This document shows positions 47,501-53,784 of a stretch of 64,000 nt of DNA, piece after piece. A program made the translations under genes and the position numbers. The stretch comes from Sabellastarte sp. h YS-2021 (Eukaryota; Annelida; Polychaeta; Sabellida; Sabellidae), in assembly GCA_964017235.1 (NCBI GenBank), contig OZ024929.1, forward strand, positions 21,573,464 to 21,637,463, given 5' to 3'. Below the pieces are notes generated by a model that was not told where the DNA came from, ran no database searches, and worked only from the letters and a program-made list of their open reading frames with translations. The stretch's first letter is position 1, and every line of letters begins with the position of its first letter.

Positions 47501-50230
47501 ATGCCCCTTCCCTTTGGAACTCTTTCCCTTTCCATGTAAGAAATACTCCCTCTGTTGCATCTTTTAGGAAGCACCTTAAAACTCACCTCTTCAGCTCTAG
47601 CTTCCCAACTAAGTCTTTCTTCCCTCCCGGTCACACCCACAATCCTGGATTGCCGACCTTGAATGTCCCTCGACTTCCCTAAGATTATGATTTTGTTTGG
47701 TTAGCGCACTGAGTTCCCCTTCGTGGGGAAGATATTGCGCTTGCAAAGCAGTAGATTAGATTTAGATTAGATTAGATAAAATATAGAAAAAATATATTAG
47801 GGCCTAGAACAAGACTATCTAAAATCAATGCCCCCATTACTATTCATACGTGCTACTTTGAGTTAATCATTTGCCCAGTGAACTCATAATTGACCCTGTT
47901 GTTTGGAAAAGGTGTACTAGGTCCTTCATCCCTCAAACAAAATGGTTCATGTTGAACATTTCTTAGTTTATGAGCTTAGATACCCCTTCTGCACCACTGA
48001 CCACCCATACTACCTTTATGGGTAACTTGAGCTCTATCCACATGGTTAATGAATGATTTATGTAGTAATGTACTGACCTCTGTAGGTATGGTGACACTGT
48101 AAAATCTCTAATTGAGAACAAGACCTGCTAGACAATCTGTAATCTGTGGAGATTTTAACCAAATTTTTGACCCTCAGATTTACAGTATGTATAACAAGTT
48201 ATTGACCATCATAGATCAAGACAAGTAGTGCTTGACACTATAAGCAAATTAAATTTTATCGATAAATTTCATTTTCCTATCCAAACAGAAAAAATCAGAA
48301 TCTTATAGTCAAAGTTGGGATTTTACGTCCCGTTCACCAGCCAGGGTCATATTGGGACAGGTCCTCAGCAGTAGTAAAGGCTGAGTCATTCAGTCTTTAC
48401 TACTCTCAGCATTGAAACTTGTAGGACTCAAACCCACAGAGGTGACAGCCTATTAGTAGATGCCAAATTTGCTAACCACCAGGGCACCAATGACCTCCAA
48501 TAGTAGAATCATATAAAGCAAGCAAGACTGGATTATTTCCTCACATCAAATATAATGAGTGATATTATTGATAACTAATTGTGGAACTCTGCATCATTTT
48601 AAGTAATTTTCTAAAAAAAAATGGAAAACAGTGTGGAATTGAAATTCTGGCGTGTTAAAAAACGGAATTGGTAACTAAATGAATAAAATAATAGACAATA
48701 AAAACCAAAATGACAAAAAGCACAACCTGACTTTAACACGGAATATGTTAAATTAAGATTGATCCAGGCGAATTTCTAGAGATGTTGTATCTTAGAGTAA
48801 GAGGTGAAAAAGAGACAAAAGAGGTAAAATTTGGATCACAGCTTAAGAGGGAAAAATATTTAAATTGAAATGGAATTTATTAAATACTTTGAAAATAAGC
48901 AGAGCCCGGAGAAATTCAATGCATTGCAAAATCGAAATCAAATAATGATGTACTTATTCGAGTTTATGGTTTAATAGTCATATTTTCAAGGAACTTCTGT
49001 TAGTTTCCCAAACTGGGCAAAACACAGAAAATATGCATAGTGGAAGTTTAGTAGATCAGGAGGCAAAAATATACAGTACAAATAATCGTATGTGTCAGTA
49101 TAATTCTAATATGAATATCATGGACTACTTTATACTCAGATCACTTCTACAAACATTTATATCAAAAGTTTCAAAGTAAAAATCACTATGACCGTATGAC
49201 AGTTACTGAAATAGAGCAGCCAAGAAGATGTAAAACCCAGTGGTGTCCAAAAATTTAATGTATCTTTGAATACCAGTAATTTATAAAATGTGTAACAAAA
49301 TTAAGACAACAATATGGTTCTAATGCAGTATTCTACATAACATTTTATCCAAAAGGAGCTGTTTCTATAAACATCTTGATTCTGAGTTATGCAGCCGTTG
49401 TAGATAAAGTGCAAAAAATACTCTATTCACAGAATGCTCAAAAGTGCAAATTACTAAAAAGTAAGACAATGGCTTTTTTGATAACATTTATATACAGACT
49501 GAGACAAGAAACATTTAAAAATATATTTGGCTATGTTATTCAGGCCCAAAACTTTGGTCCACAAAAGTTTTATTCTTCTCATTGCGAGAAAAAATGTATT
49601 CCAGTGTTAGCCAACAAAAATATTTACATATTTTAACCAAAAATGGTTAAATGGTTTCCATATATGGTCATAATCATTGAGTTGAACAGCGGTCCATTAA
49701 AAATCAAAAGCACTCATAGACTGCATATCTCCACCAAAATCATTTCAAAAGGTTCTAGATCAAGAAGTGGTTGCGTATGATTCCCCAAATTAAATCAATT
49801 CTATGTTAGTCCCCGCCTACTGTGATAATATAATCTAAATCCCTACAGAAGTTTTTCTCGTAATGGTGTTTACATGCAAACAAATAAACTTCAACTATCT
49901 CATAACCTCTTTGGCTGAGGTAAATTTTGGGCCCTTTTAACCAAACGAAAAAACCCCAGATTTAGAATCTAATTGGAAAATATACAATAAAGTATCAAAC
50001 ATGTACAAACCATCATGATCTATGGTGCAGCTGGCGTTGTCTCCATACATAGAGAATATAGTCTTCAGAAAGTCCTCAGGATGTGGCAAGGCGTGGCTGT
50101 GGTTGTGATCAGCATGATGATCGTGGTCATGGTCGTCATCACACCATTGCGTTCTCAACTGAGCTTGAGTGGTAAATGCAGTCAAACTGATGGCAAAGAG
50201 TCGCAAGATAACTTTACACCCTACAGCCAT
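11431..50230 (-). CDS. ZIP (SLC39) zinc transporter, LIV-1 subfamily; nine coding exons
   Basis: ZIP proteins move Zn2+ (some also Fe, Mn or Cd) into the cytosol. Joining 50230-50011, 38011-37926, 30706-30538, 29428-29259, 23654-23493, 22496-22361, 17625-17473, 13254-13064 and 11565-11431 gives 1422 bases, 473 residues plus stop, with no phase conflict. Residues 1-23 look like a signal peptide. The ectodomain (24-158) has His/Asp-rich runs, N-glycosylation sites at N65 and N114, and a weak CPALLY-like segment (APTFLEQ). Eight helices follow, at about 160-180, 189-212, 242-264, 318-340, 345-367, 382-402, 411-428 and 443-465. Metal-site motifs are HNFADG (330-335) in TM4 and [10 protein letters not shown] (358-367) in TM5, split by an intron. 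The HELPHE form fits LIV-1 rather than the EEXPHE of ZIP8/14. The TM3-TM4 loop (about 265-317) is short and nearly lacks histidine. The exact vertebrate counterpart (ZIP4/5/6/10/12) is undecided. Confidence 0.93.
12085..12230. mobile_element. Inverted-repeat MITE-like element in intron 8
   Basis: The left arm (AATATTGGAAAATAATAGA and onwards) and the right arm (its complement around 12168-12198) can pair over about 60 bp around a small loop at 12150-12165. Outer matches extend to ATAGGT at both ends. No ORF. Confidence 0.6.
12312..12583. repeat. Nested inverted repeat with a duplicated left arm
   Basis: The minus strand of 12518-12583 reads TGCGGCTTATGACATCCGAT and then GCGATGGTGAATTTTTTTCC. 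It matches two places to its left: 12312-12371 (TATGCGGCTTACAACATCCG) and 12409-12445 (CATCCGACG and GCGATGGTGATTTTTCC). The whole can form alternative hairpins. Confidence 0.6.
12595..12690 (+). mobile_element. LINE 3' fragment (same family as 45.5-47.8 kb)
   Basis: Similar to 47565-47660: ACTCACC, then CTTTAGCTCAAGCCTCCCCA, TTTTCCCTC and CACCCAC. A short relic of the C-terminus and 3' UTR. Confidence 0.5.
12804..13028 (-). mobile_element. LINE reverse-transcriptase C-terminal fragment
   Basis: The minus-strand peptide contains [31 protein letters not shown] and SSRNPR. It parallels the C-terminal part of the LINE at 45.5-47.8 kb. It stops about 36 bp from the donor of ZIP exon 8. A 5'- and 3'-truncated relic. 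Confidence 0.85.
13064..13254 (-). CDS. ZIP coding exon 8 (end of TM5 to TM7)
   Basis: 191 bases; acceptor TTTAATAG, donor GTAAGT. Encodes residues 366-429. The first codon completes PHEFGD, and the exon ends in [11 protein letters not shown], a typical ZIP TM7 motif. LINE debris lies directly beside it in intron 8. Confidence 0.94.
13318..13540 (-). mobile_element. tRNA-derived SINE, family 1
   Basis: On the minus strand it begins GGGGCCACGGTGGCAGAGTGG (A-box region) and has a perfect B box, GGTTCGATTCCCGG. A conserved body follows, and the end is CGACGTAAAACCCCAAACAA plus an (AAAT)n tail. Other copies are at 28.7, 29.6, 33.8, 51.3 and 61.7 kb. Confidence 0.9.
13541..14520. other. Intron 7 spacer without recognised features
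   Basis: Ordinary AT-rich intronic sequence. No conserved coding motif or repeat is recognised. Confidence 0.4.
14540..15740. repeat. 154-bp satellite array in intron 7
   Basis: The phrase ACTTGAAAACTATTGCATTT or a close variant recurs at 14751, 14906, 15060, 15214, 15369, 15524 and 15679, spacing 154-155 bp. It is the same family as 1.56-2.40 kb, more than 12 kb away. Confidence 0.92.
15880..16760. repeat. 146-bp satellite array with DR1-like motifs
   Basis: CCGTAAGGTG recurs at 15915, 16061, 16205, 16351 and 16497, with a diverged copy at 16644. The period is 144-147 bp. Units contain TATATCTCGGAAACCGTAAG, GGTGTGCAACGTCATGGTGT and TGACCTTTGACC-type direct repeats. No coding potential. Confidence 0.93.
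16761..17472. other. Intron 7 spacer
   Basis: Contains a short imperfect repeat of TATTTTATCTCTCTAT-like sequence at 16750-16810, and no other feature. Confidence 0.4.
17473..17625 (-). CDS. ZIP coding exon 7 (TM4-TM5 metal-site helices)
   Basis: 153 bases between TTTCAG and GTGAGT. Encodes residues 315-365, including [17 protein letters not shown] and CHELPHEF. These are the signature helices carrying the binuclear metal site, and all expected His, Asn, Asp and Glu ligands are present. Confidence 0.96.
17722..18034 (-). mobile_element. tRNA-derived SINE, family 3
   Basis: The minus strand starts TGCCACTGTGGCCTAGCGGG (A-box region), has the B-box-like GGGTTCAATCCCAGG, and ends in GGAGATATTGCGCTGAGTAT. 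It aligns over its whole ~315 bp with the copy at 57.41-57.74 kb. Its last bases match the 3' end of the LINE at 47.7 kb. Confidence 0.88.
18060..18725 (+). mobile_element. LINE 3' fragment, CR1/L2-like
   Basis: Plus-strand peptides around 18240-18360 recall the LINE C-terminal region ([14 protein letters not shown]), and 18461-18664 has [19 protein letters not shown] and [11 protein letters not shown]. It ends GCACTATATAAATATGTCA and a (TATGT)n-like tail. Frameshifts and stops break it. Confidence 0.8.
19272..19279 (+). promoter_or_regulatory. TATA box of the TIR element
   Basis: TATAAAAG within GGCTATAAAAGGGCC lies about 270 bp before the MADF ORF start. It is the only strong TATA-like site beside this ORF. 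Promoter activity is inferred. Confidence 0.45.
19345..19456 (+). repeat. Perfect 56-bp tandem duplication
   Basis: Two identical head-to-tail copies (19345-19400 and 19401-19456) between the TATA box and the ORF, beginning TTTTGAGTTTTAAG and ending TGAGCTAGGC. Perfect identity implies a recent event. Confidence 0.9.
19547..20236 (+). pseudogene. MADF/Myb-like DNA-binding protein of a TIR transposon, one premature stop
   Basis: The frame opens with [16 protein letters not shown], passes a highly charged Arg/Glu region, hits TGA at 19712-19714, and continues in the same frame from 19715 to the stop at 20236. The region after about codon 85 looks like a MADF domain: [15 protein letters not shown], then [27 protein letters not shown] and [12 protein letters not shown], with the spaced aromatic residues of that fold. 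MADF proteins bind DNA, and in PIF/Harbinger elements they act as the transposase partner. Downstream, 20500-20784 contains a second open segment ([23 protein letters not shown]) probably joined to it before frameshifts. The family assignment is from motif pattern only. Confidence 0.6.
21486..21609 (+). CDS. Possible orphan terminal exon encoding a membrane segment (uncertain)
   Basis: A very pyrimidine-rich acceptor (CCTCTCTCCTCTCTCTGCAG, 21466-21485) precedes an open frame encoding [18 protein letters not shown], then [17 protein letters not shown], ending at TGA (21607-21609). AATAAA follows at 21842-21847. It lies on the strand of the MADF ORF and inside the same TIR element. Part of the sequence (21544-21567) is a 24-bp copy of element-arm DNA at 19014-19037, so it may be repeat sequence rather than a gene. 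I do not recognise the protein. Confidence 0.25.
22035..22360. other. Intron 6 end, no recognised features
   Basis: AT-rich sequence between the TIR element and ZIP exon 6; nothing recognised. Confidence 0.4.
22361..22496 (-). CDS. ZIP coding exon 6 (cytosolic loop)
   Basis: 136 bases; acceptor GTTTGAAG, donor GTAAGA, ending in phase 1. Encodes residues 270-314, a polar Ser/Thr/Glu-rich stretch with a single histidine. In LIV-1 proteins the TM3-TM4 loop is usually longer and His-rich, so this short loop is distinctive. Confidence 0.85.
22800..23220. repeat. ~21-24-bp minisatellite in intron 5
   Basis: About 18 degenerate copies of an AACTTGAATATACAAGTTAG-like unit, alternating CTTG/CTGG and ACCAGTT/ACAAGTT. 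Many junctions form the palindrome GTTAGCTAAC. It occupies the middle of the 1-kb intron between ZIP exons 5 and 6. Confidence 0.9.
23493..23654 (-). CDS. ZIP coding exon 5 (His-rich TM2-TM3 loop, TM3)
   Basis: 162 bases, phase 0 to 0. Encodes residues 216-269: the loop [15 protein letters not shown], then a hydrophobic TM3. TM3 contains two close cysteines (SFCTCLI) and lacks the glutamate often present near its end in LIV-1 relatives. Confidence 0.92.
23655..24180. other. Intron 4 proximal spacer
   Basis: No feature recognised beyond the exon 5 acceptor at its left edge. Confidence 0.4.
24190..24310. repeat. ~65-bp tandem duplication with two palindromes
   Basis: CAAGACTTAC-TAAGTACTCTC and ATCGGTTGTGGTACCAC occur twice, each followed by a TTATTTATTATTAC stretch. 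GTGGTACCAC and, in copy one, ACTTACGTAAGT are perfect palindromes. Confidence 0.85.
24311..24950. other. Intron 4 spacer, possible left part of the Harbinger element
   Basis: No clear TIR, exon or SINE is seen. The left boundary of the Harbinger element must lie in or near this interval, but I could not place it. Confidence 0.35.
25099..25695 (+). pseudogene. C-terminal exon of a Harbinger-type DNA-binding (ORF1) protein
   Basis: Opens after acceptor TTGTACTTTCAG. It encodes a Ser/Thr-rich linker, an acidic segment ([12 protein letters not shown]), then a helical region [20 protein letters not shown] and a [12 protein letters not shown] tail. This arrangement is typical of the dimer-forming C-terminal half of transposon MADF/Myb proteins. 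The N-terminal DNA-binding exon is not found immediately upstream. A 15-base G run at 25531-25545 encodes a polyglycine tract and is likely unstable. It is convergent with the transposase at 27.3-28.5 kb, the usual two-gene Harbinger layout. The family call is inferred from context and pattern. Confidence 0.5.
25696..26930 (+). other. T-rich 3' UTR-like region of the Harbinger ORF1 gene
   Basis: Very T-rich, with three copies of a TAAATTTTTATTCATTTTAA-like unit at 26480-26550 and AATAAA at 26816-26821. No ORF of note. It separates the two convergent transposon genes. Confidence 0.5.
27260..28457 (-). pseudogene. PIF/Harbinger (HARBI1-like) transposase, frameshifted
   Basis: The minus strand starts [14 protein letters not shown] at 28457. 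The DDE nuclease follows: [16 protein letters not shown], then the first catalytic Asp in [23 protein letters not shown], the second Asp in [10 protein letters not shown], and the Glu in [15 protein letters not shown]. The C-terminus recalls HNILRTCYW-type ends. All three acidic residues are present. The frame shifts near 28220-28260, 27790 and 27600 and again near 27470, so the gene is dead. Transposases of this family cut at short TIRs and usually duplicate a 3-bp TWA target. No TIR pair was identified. Confidence 0.88.
28458..28718. other. 5' region of the Harbinger transposase gene
   Basis: Minus-strand leader sequence, including TATAAAACCG near 28507 as a possible TATA box. The right transposon end is probably here but was not resolved. 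Confidence 0.35.
28719..28945 (-). mobile_element. tRNA-derived SINE, family 1
   Basis: Full-length but diverged copy. Minus strand begins GGGGCCATGGTGGCGCAGTG, B box GGTTCAAACCC, tail AAACCCTAAATAAATAAA. It lies next to ZIP exon 4. Confidence 0.88.
29259..29428 (-). CDS. ZIP coding exon 4 (TM1-TM2)
   Basis: 170 bases between TTTTCACAG and GTAAGT. Encodes residues 159-215: TM1 starting [13 protein letters not shown], and TM2 ending in the family motif [14 protein letters not shown], whose Asp and His are conserved across ZIPs. Confidence 0.93.
29561..29766 (-). mobile_element. tRNA-derived SINE, family 1, old copy
   Basis: Minus strand has GGTGGTGCAGTGGTTAACAC and B-box GTTCAAACCCC, with the family body strongly diverged (TACAGTACGGAATTTTGAGG). 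It sits in intron 3. Confidence 0.75.
30041..30540. repeat. 252-bp tandem duplication touching ZIP exon 3
   Basis: CTGATTCAAATTT starts at 30041 and again at 30293. The two copies are about 96% alike and include the donor-side sequence AACTTAC. Copy two ends exactly at the exon 3 splice donor (30532-30537), and copy one carries a duplicate GTAAGT on the minus strand at 30286-30281. Confidence 0.93.
30538..30706 (-). CDS. ZIP coding exon 3 (membrane-proximal ectodomain)
   Basis: 169 bases; acceptor TTTTACAG, donor GTAAGT. Encodes residues 103-158 and the first base of codon 159. It carries HNIS (N114), and the segment [13 protein letters not shown] resembles the CPALLYQ-type motif before TM1 in LIV-1 proteins. 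A tandem duplication abuts the donor on its intron side. Confidence 0.9.
30722..31385. other. Intron 2 spacer
   Basis: No recognised feature. Confidence 0.4.
32935..33010. repeat. Dispersed repeat shared with 43.71 kb
   Basis: AGTAACCTGGGTAGTTA, then CCTAATAT and AGTGCCTGATT, followed by a GAGGGG run, recur in the same order at 43713-43790. Element type unknown. Confidence 0.6.
33783..33951 (+). mobile_element. tRNA-derived SINE, family 1, 3'-truncated
   Basis: Starts GGGGCCACGGTGGCAGAGTG, with B box GGTTCGGTTCCCGG, and stops inside the body at TTTCCTCTGCCCTTCCAG. This is close to the family consensus, so it is a young copy. Confidence 0.9.
34621..35500. other. Intron 2 spacer
   Basis: AT-rich, with a small dyad GACATAT-TTGA-ATATGTC near 35310. 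No gene. Confidence 0.4.
35510..36770 (-). mobile_element. LINE reverse-transcriptase fragment interrupted by a SINE
   Basis: On the minus strand, RT motifs run from [16 protein letters not shown] (near 36700) through [12 protein letters not shown] (near 36520), the catalytic FYADDTQLF (near 36440) and [11 protein letters not shown], to the C-terminal [19 protein letters not shown] and [15 protein letters not shown] (35589-35855). Stops and frameshifts are scattered. A family-2 SINE splits it at 36040-36194. Jockey-superfamily type, distinct from the LINEs at 9.4 and 45.5 kb. Confidence 0.88.
36040..36194 (+). mobile_element. tRNA-derived SINE, family 2, with 14-bp target-site duplication
   Basis: The body has A-box-like TGGCCTAGTGGTTAGCAAG and a B-box-like GTGTTCGACTA, and ends ACGTAAAACCCCCAACTTTG. 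The direct repeat TGAAGAGAGAGTTG flanks it at 36026-36039 and 36195-36208. It is inserted in LINE sequence. Confidence 0.9.
36826..37260. repeat. Degenerate ACATTTTAAAACGTTTT-type low-complexity repeat
   Basis: Dense overlapping copies of AAATGTTTT, AACGTTTT and their complements. The region is self-complementary and could form many weak hairpins. No clean period. Confidence 0.7.
37261..37925. other. Intron 2 distal spacer
   Basis: No recognised feature before ZIP exon 2. Confidence 0.4.
37926..38011 (-). CDS. ZIP coding exon 2
   Basis: An 86-base exon, entered after AG at phase 1 and left in phase 0 at GTAAGT. It encodes residues 74-102, rich in His and Asp (for example [16 protein letters not shown]), continuing the His-rich ectodomain. 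Its composition and exact phase fit make a chance match unlikely. Confidence 0.88.
38012..38825. other. Intron 1 spacer
   Basis: No recognised feature. Confidence 0.4.
38826..39170. repeat. 49-bp minisatellite, seven copies
   Basis: GGTTACTACGATCATCTTA or a variant starts at 38831, 38880, 38929, 38978, 39027, 39076 and 39125. The spacing is exactly 49 bp. Copies three and five share AGGAGTGGTTAGT, giving a partial two-unit pattern. Confidence 0.95.
39171..40374. other. Intron 1 spacer
   Basis: No recognised feature. Confidence 0.4.
40375..40606. repeat. 116-bp tandem duplication, one mismatch
   Basis: 40375-40490 and 40491-40606 are head-to-tail copies beginning ATATGACTATAG. The only difference seen is TAGTTGAG versus TAGATGAG. 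A recent duplication. Confidence 0.95.
40607..45480. other. Long repeat-poor AT-rich stretch of intron 1
   Basis: No exon, LINE, SINE or tandem array recognised, apart from the dispersed repeat at 43.71-43.79 kb. ORFs here (for example 40674-41078) have no recognisable motif. Confidence 0.4.
45485..47790 (+). mobile_element. CR1/L2-like LINE, 5'-truncated, multiply frameshifted
   Basis: The pre-RT linker ([33 protein letters not shown]) is followed by RT motifs: [47 protein letters not shown] and the catalytic ADDTELYIT, read after a one-base frameshift near 46735. Then come [31 protein letters not shown] and WLPVRYR, with a C-terminal [11 protein letters not shown]. The 3' end is GGGAAGATATTGCGCTTGC, then a (TTAGA)n-like tail. 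Frameshifts near 45990, 46250, 46735 and 47290 plus stops make it inactive. The endonuclease is missing. Confidence 0.92.
48308..48495 (-). mobile_element. tRNA-derived SINE, family 2
   Basis: Minus-strand copy of the 36.0-kb SINE: CCTGGTGGTTAGCAAATTTG, GGTTTGAGTCC as B box, then AACGGGACGTAAAATCCCAA. It carries an extra palindromic insert around AGTAGTAAAGACTGAATGAC and its complement (48373-48407). Confidence 0.85.
48496..50010. other. Intron 1 distal spacer
   Basis: AT-rich; no recognised feature before ZIP exon 1. Confidence 0.4.
50011..50230 (-). CDS. ZIP coding exon 1 (signal peptide, His-rich N-terminus)
   Basis: Starts at the ATG at 50230 and ends at a GT donor (GTTTGT) with phase 1. 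It encodes residues 1-73: a hydrophobic leader followed by the metal-binding-type run [16 protein letters not shown] and glycosylation site N65. The reading frame past the donor is intronic. Confidence 0.9.
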
Positions 50231-50260
50231 TTCACCGGTTTTTATAATTCCTGAGTGTGT
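50231..50260 (-). promoter_or_regulatory. 5' UTR segment and probable splice acceptor of the ZIP gene
   Basis: Minus-strand sequence TTTCTTTTAACATTTACAG ends at 50261, 30 bp before the ATG. It is a pyrimidine-rich acceptor, so the start codon is probably in the second exon and the promoter lies further right (above 50.3 kb). Confidence 0.55.
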
Positions 50261-51257
50261 CTGTAAATGTTAAAAGAAACTCCAATTTTAGTGTGGTTGT
50301 AAAACTGCTTCAATCCTAAAAGGCCACACCTGAACATAAATCCATAAAAAATATCGAATGCAAATAATAAACAGTACAGCAGTAAATGTATTTCAAATCC
50401 CCAAAATATTTCACTGGAAAACTATAATACAATTGTTCTAAATTCCGTTTTTCTTCCGAAGCTGACCAGTAACTGTTTTGCTTTGTAATGTTCATGCAAC
50501 ATTTTACACAAACACCTATCTGATTGCATGAAACATTAAGCTTTATGCCTCAAAATAAGATTAATACTGCTTTTAGTTACAATTGATGTTTTATCTTATA
50601 CGTTCACATATAACAAGCAATTAAACAAAGTAGGTAGATTAAATTGAAGCAATCTGGTTCATATATCTTCGCCGTAACTTAATCTCCTATTTTCAAGGTC
50701 TTGCCAATGCCAAGTAGTTTAGTACAGAAGTCTGACCACTTAGTAAACAAAGAAAACCTCATGTATCCTCAGTTCTTTTGCTACTTTGTGGTTGAATTTT
50801 GATAATTTTTATGCAAATGCATTTGGACCTTTGTGGTTATTTCTAATGTGTAGCTTTGTTTCAGTGCTGAAACCTAAAAAGTCAGTAAAAAGTGCTTAAC
50901 AATGATTGAAGTAAGTTTGGCGAAAGTATTAAAACACAAGGTCCACAGTTTAACCATAAATAACTTGGTTACATTTTGAAAAAGAAGAGACTTATTTGTG
51001 TGAACAAAACAAACCGAAAAACGATAAGCCAAGTCTTAGTACTCACTTGCATATTTTGTTTTTAAAAAGTTTTTCCTTTTATGGTCTTATCACACCTTTC
51101 CTTACAGTTATATCTGTACTTAATTTCCTTTCCAGTTGACAATCTCATACATATGGCTCCACAAAGAAACTCTTGTATCTTCAACTACACCTTGAATAAT
51201 GAGCCACCCCTAATATTCATTCTACGGCCATAACCCTAAAGCATGTATATTTATGTG
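50261..51257. other. Upstream region of the ZIP gene
   Basis: Probably 5' UTR intron and promoter territory. No first exon or core promoter can be fixed from sequence alone. Confidence 0.35.
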
Positions 51258-51480
51258 AATTTATGTATATGAGTTTTAACGTCACTTTCAACACTGCCTA
51301 GGTCATATCATGACGGGTAGTTTTATGGGAAGGGGACAGTACATACCGTCAAGGTTCTGTACTGTAAACTGCCGACCATGGGTAAGGAACTACCATCTTT
51401 CCCACATAGGGTCCGGGGTTTGTAAATGCAGACCTCAGAGGTGGGAGACCAGTGTATTACCACTGCATCACCATGACCGC
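51258..51480 (-). mobile_element. tRNA-derived SINE, family 1
   Basis: Diverged full-length copy. Family phrases TTTCAACACTG, GGTCATATCATGACGGGTAG, TTCTGTACTGTAAACTGCCG and GACCTCAGAGGTGGGAG are present, and the B box is damaged (GGTTTGTAAATG on the plus strand). Confidence 0.85.
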
Positions 51481-53780
51481 CATACAACTTGTGAAGGTGA
51501 GAGGCTTTTTCCAAAATTTTTGAAAAGAAGTCCTGTATGCAAAACATTATCCAAGTTGTGTCAAAGGTCAAAGAGGATGTCCTATCCAAATTGGAATGCT
51601 AATGATGGCATCCCACCAAAAAATATAGACTTTAATACAATTTCAAATGTGATTAGATAGATTCCCCAATAACAAATATGGGCTCATATCTCTGACCATC
51701 CCGATTCATTGGAATTTAACCGTTAGCAGATGGCAACACTCTACTCCATTTTTCAGCATTTTATCAAAGTTGGGGTCAGCAACTACCCTACAGTTACGAA
51801 TTTTAATACAATTGGTATATATGGCTGGACATATTTGGGGTGGGACATATCTTGAGACAGTCGCAATCCCTATGATCTGACATTAGTATAAGTTGGGCTG
51901 GAGATCTAAATTTTGAAGGTTGGCAAGCAAAGTTGCCATTTTTCAGTGTTTTTTTTTGTCTGTGCATAGAGTGCCTGTCTCTTAACTGACATTATGCGTC
52001 AACGGGCTACGTCAGTCATGGGATGGGTGACTGCTTCAGTGTACTACTCGTTTCTCTGATGACCCTGCATATTCCTGACTTTTACTGACCTTCACAAATT
52101 AGCTTCCTGACCAATACAATCACCAAAGTTTTGATCCTGACTTCAAAGCCGGAAAGAGTTGGGACCAAAGTCATGAATATGAAACCACCACTTTATGTTA
52201 CATAAAAGTTTTATACCAAGCTTTCATATTCGTTAACTTCTCTTTTTTTCTGTTTGCTTAACACAAAGGAAGTGGATTCTCCAAACTTTTAAATTTCAGA
52301 AATCCTCTTCTGTATCATCTTTATTCCAATGTTTCAAACTACCAATACTAACCTTTTAATCCAACCAAGTCTGATTACTTATGCAGTGAAAGTGTCGCCT
52401 GTGAAAATGTTTTATTCTGTCTGAGGTGTATGCATATGCAAGACAAACAAGGCTGAGATATTGTGAAGCATCTTCACATTAGGTCTTATCTTGAGGCAGG
52501 TTTCAAAGTTTCAAAACACCGATAAAGAGATGACAAAGCAGGTTTACAGTACAGAAAAAATAACAAGAGGACTTATGGGCAACAGAAACACTGAAATCAA
52601 TTAAATTGTGAATTATCCAATGGCAGTTGTGTCCTGAGAGAAATTTTAAGTAAATAGTAAATGCTTGTAATATACCAGCAATCAATATTCATTTTGATAT
52701 GGAAAGGTTGGCCACATTACATGTGATTTGGCTAAAGACAAAAATAAACTGTCCCTTTGGGTTAATTGACTTTCTTGCTTTTTATATGTCACTACTTTAT
52801 ACACATATACAGCCGACTAACAAAGTTCGACAAATGGTCACTTGCCTCTCTGCTCACTGGTTCTAGGTTCAAGTCAAGATCATTACACCACTTGAGATCT
52901 AATTTTGAATGTATTTTTGTAAGAAAAGTGGGTCTATGCATTTTTTCAAAATTATTCTCTCATTTTACAGCAAAAGGGCAAATAATGCATATACATATCT
53001 GTTAAACCATATTGTGATGCAGTTAATTAGTTGAATATGGAGAATGCCCGAATGTTATCTCTCAATAAACCAATAAATAATGAAAGAAGTGACTTCACAT
53101 TTGAACATAAGTGATTACTTCACATAGATAACAGTCAAATTACACTTTGATTTTAGTCTGAGATTAACAATCGCATTGGTTCAGAATGAAGACAGGTAGG
53201 TCAATGTTCACCAGGATAACAAATAGCCTCTTCATGTGAAGCATCTAATGTGATAAATTGCACTGCAAAGACTACTTAGCCACAAATTGATTGATGTACA
53301 TTTTCCAGGGTTGAAGTCAAACTTGAGATCCTGGCAACCTTAAAATCCTTAGGATCCTAGATTTGGCTAACATCAATCATATGGCCTGGTCAATATTAAC
53401 ATGGGACATTTATAATAGCACCATTGATTTTAATTCTATAGTACTTACTAAGTTTTGAAGGTCAATCCACTGGAGAAGGTAATGGTAAGTAATCCAATTA
53501 CGTTTGTCTTTGAGTTTGCAATGAAGATACAGCACATAAGTAAATTCAACAAAATGTAAATGCTATGATTTCATTATCCATTACGCTTTATGTGACCTAA
53601 ATAAGAGTATATACACATTTTTTTTGGTATTACCGTGAGCCACATACTATGCATAATTACCATTACAAATTCGTCAACTAGTGCCGATGGTATTTCAATA
53701 CATCAATACAACCTCCACATTTTTAAAGCCATAAACTTGTCATTGTCTCAGCTGTGAAGAGTCATAGAAGTTATTATAAA
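51481..53780. other. Intergenic AT-rich sequence without recognised features
   Basis: No exon-like ORF, tandem array or SINE/LINE motif recognised. Confidence 0.4.
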
Positions 53781-53784
53781 AATT

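Noticed and set aside
50231-50250. TATAAAAA just upstream of the ZIP start codon
   Set aside because: Only about 10 bp from the ATG, too close to be a core promoter for this start; a splice acceptor at 50261 explains the region better.
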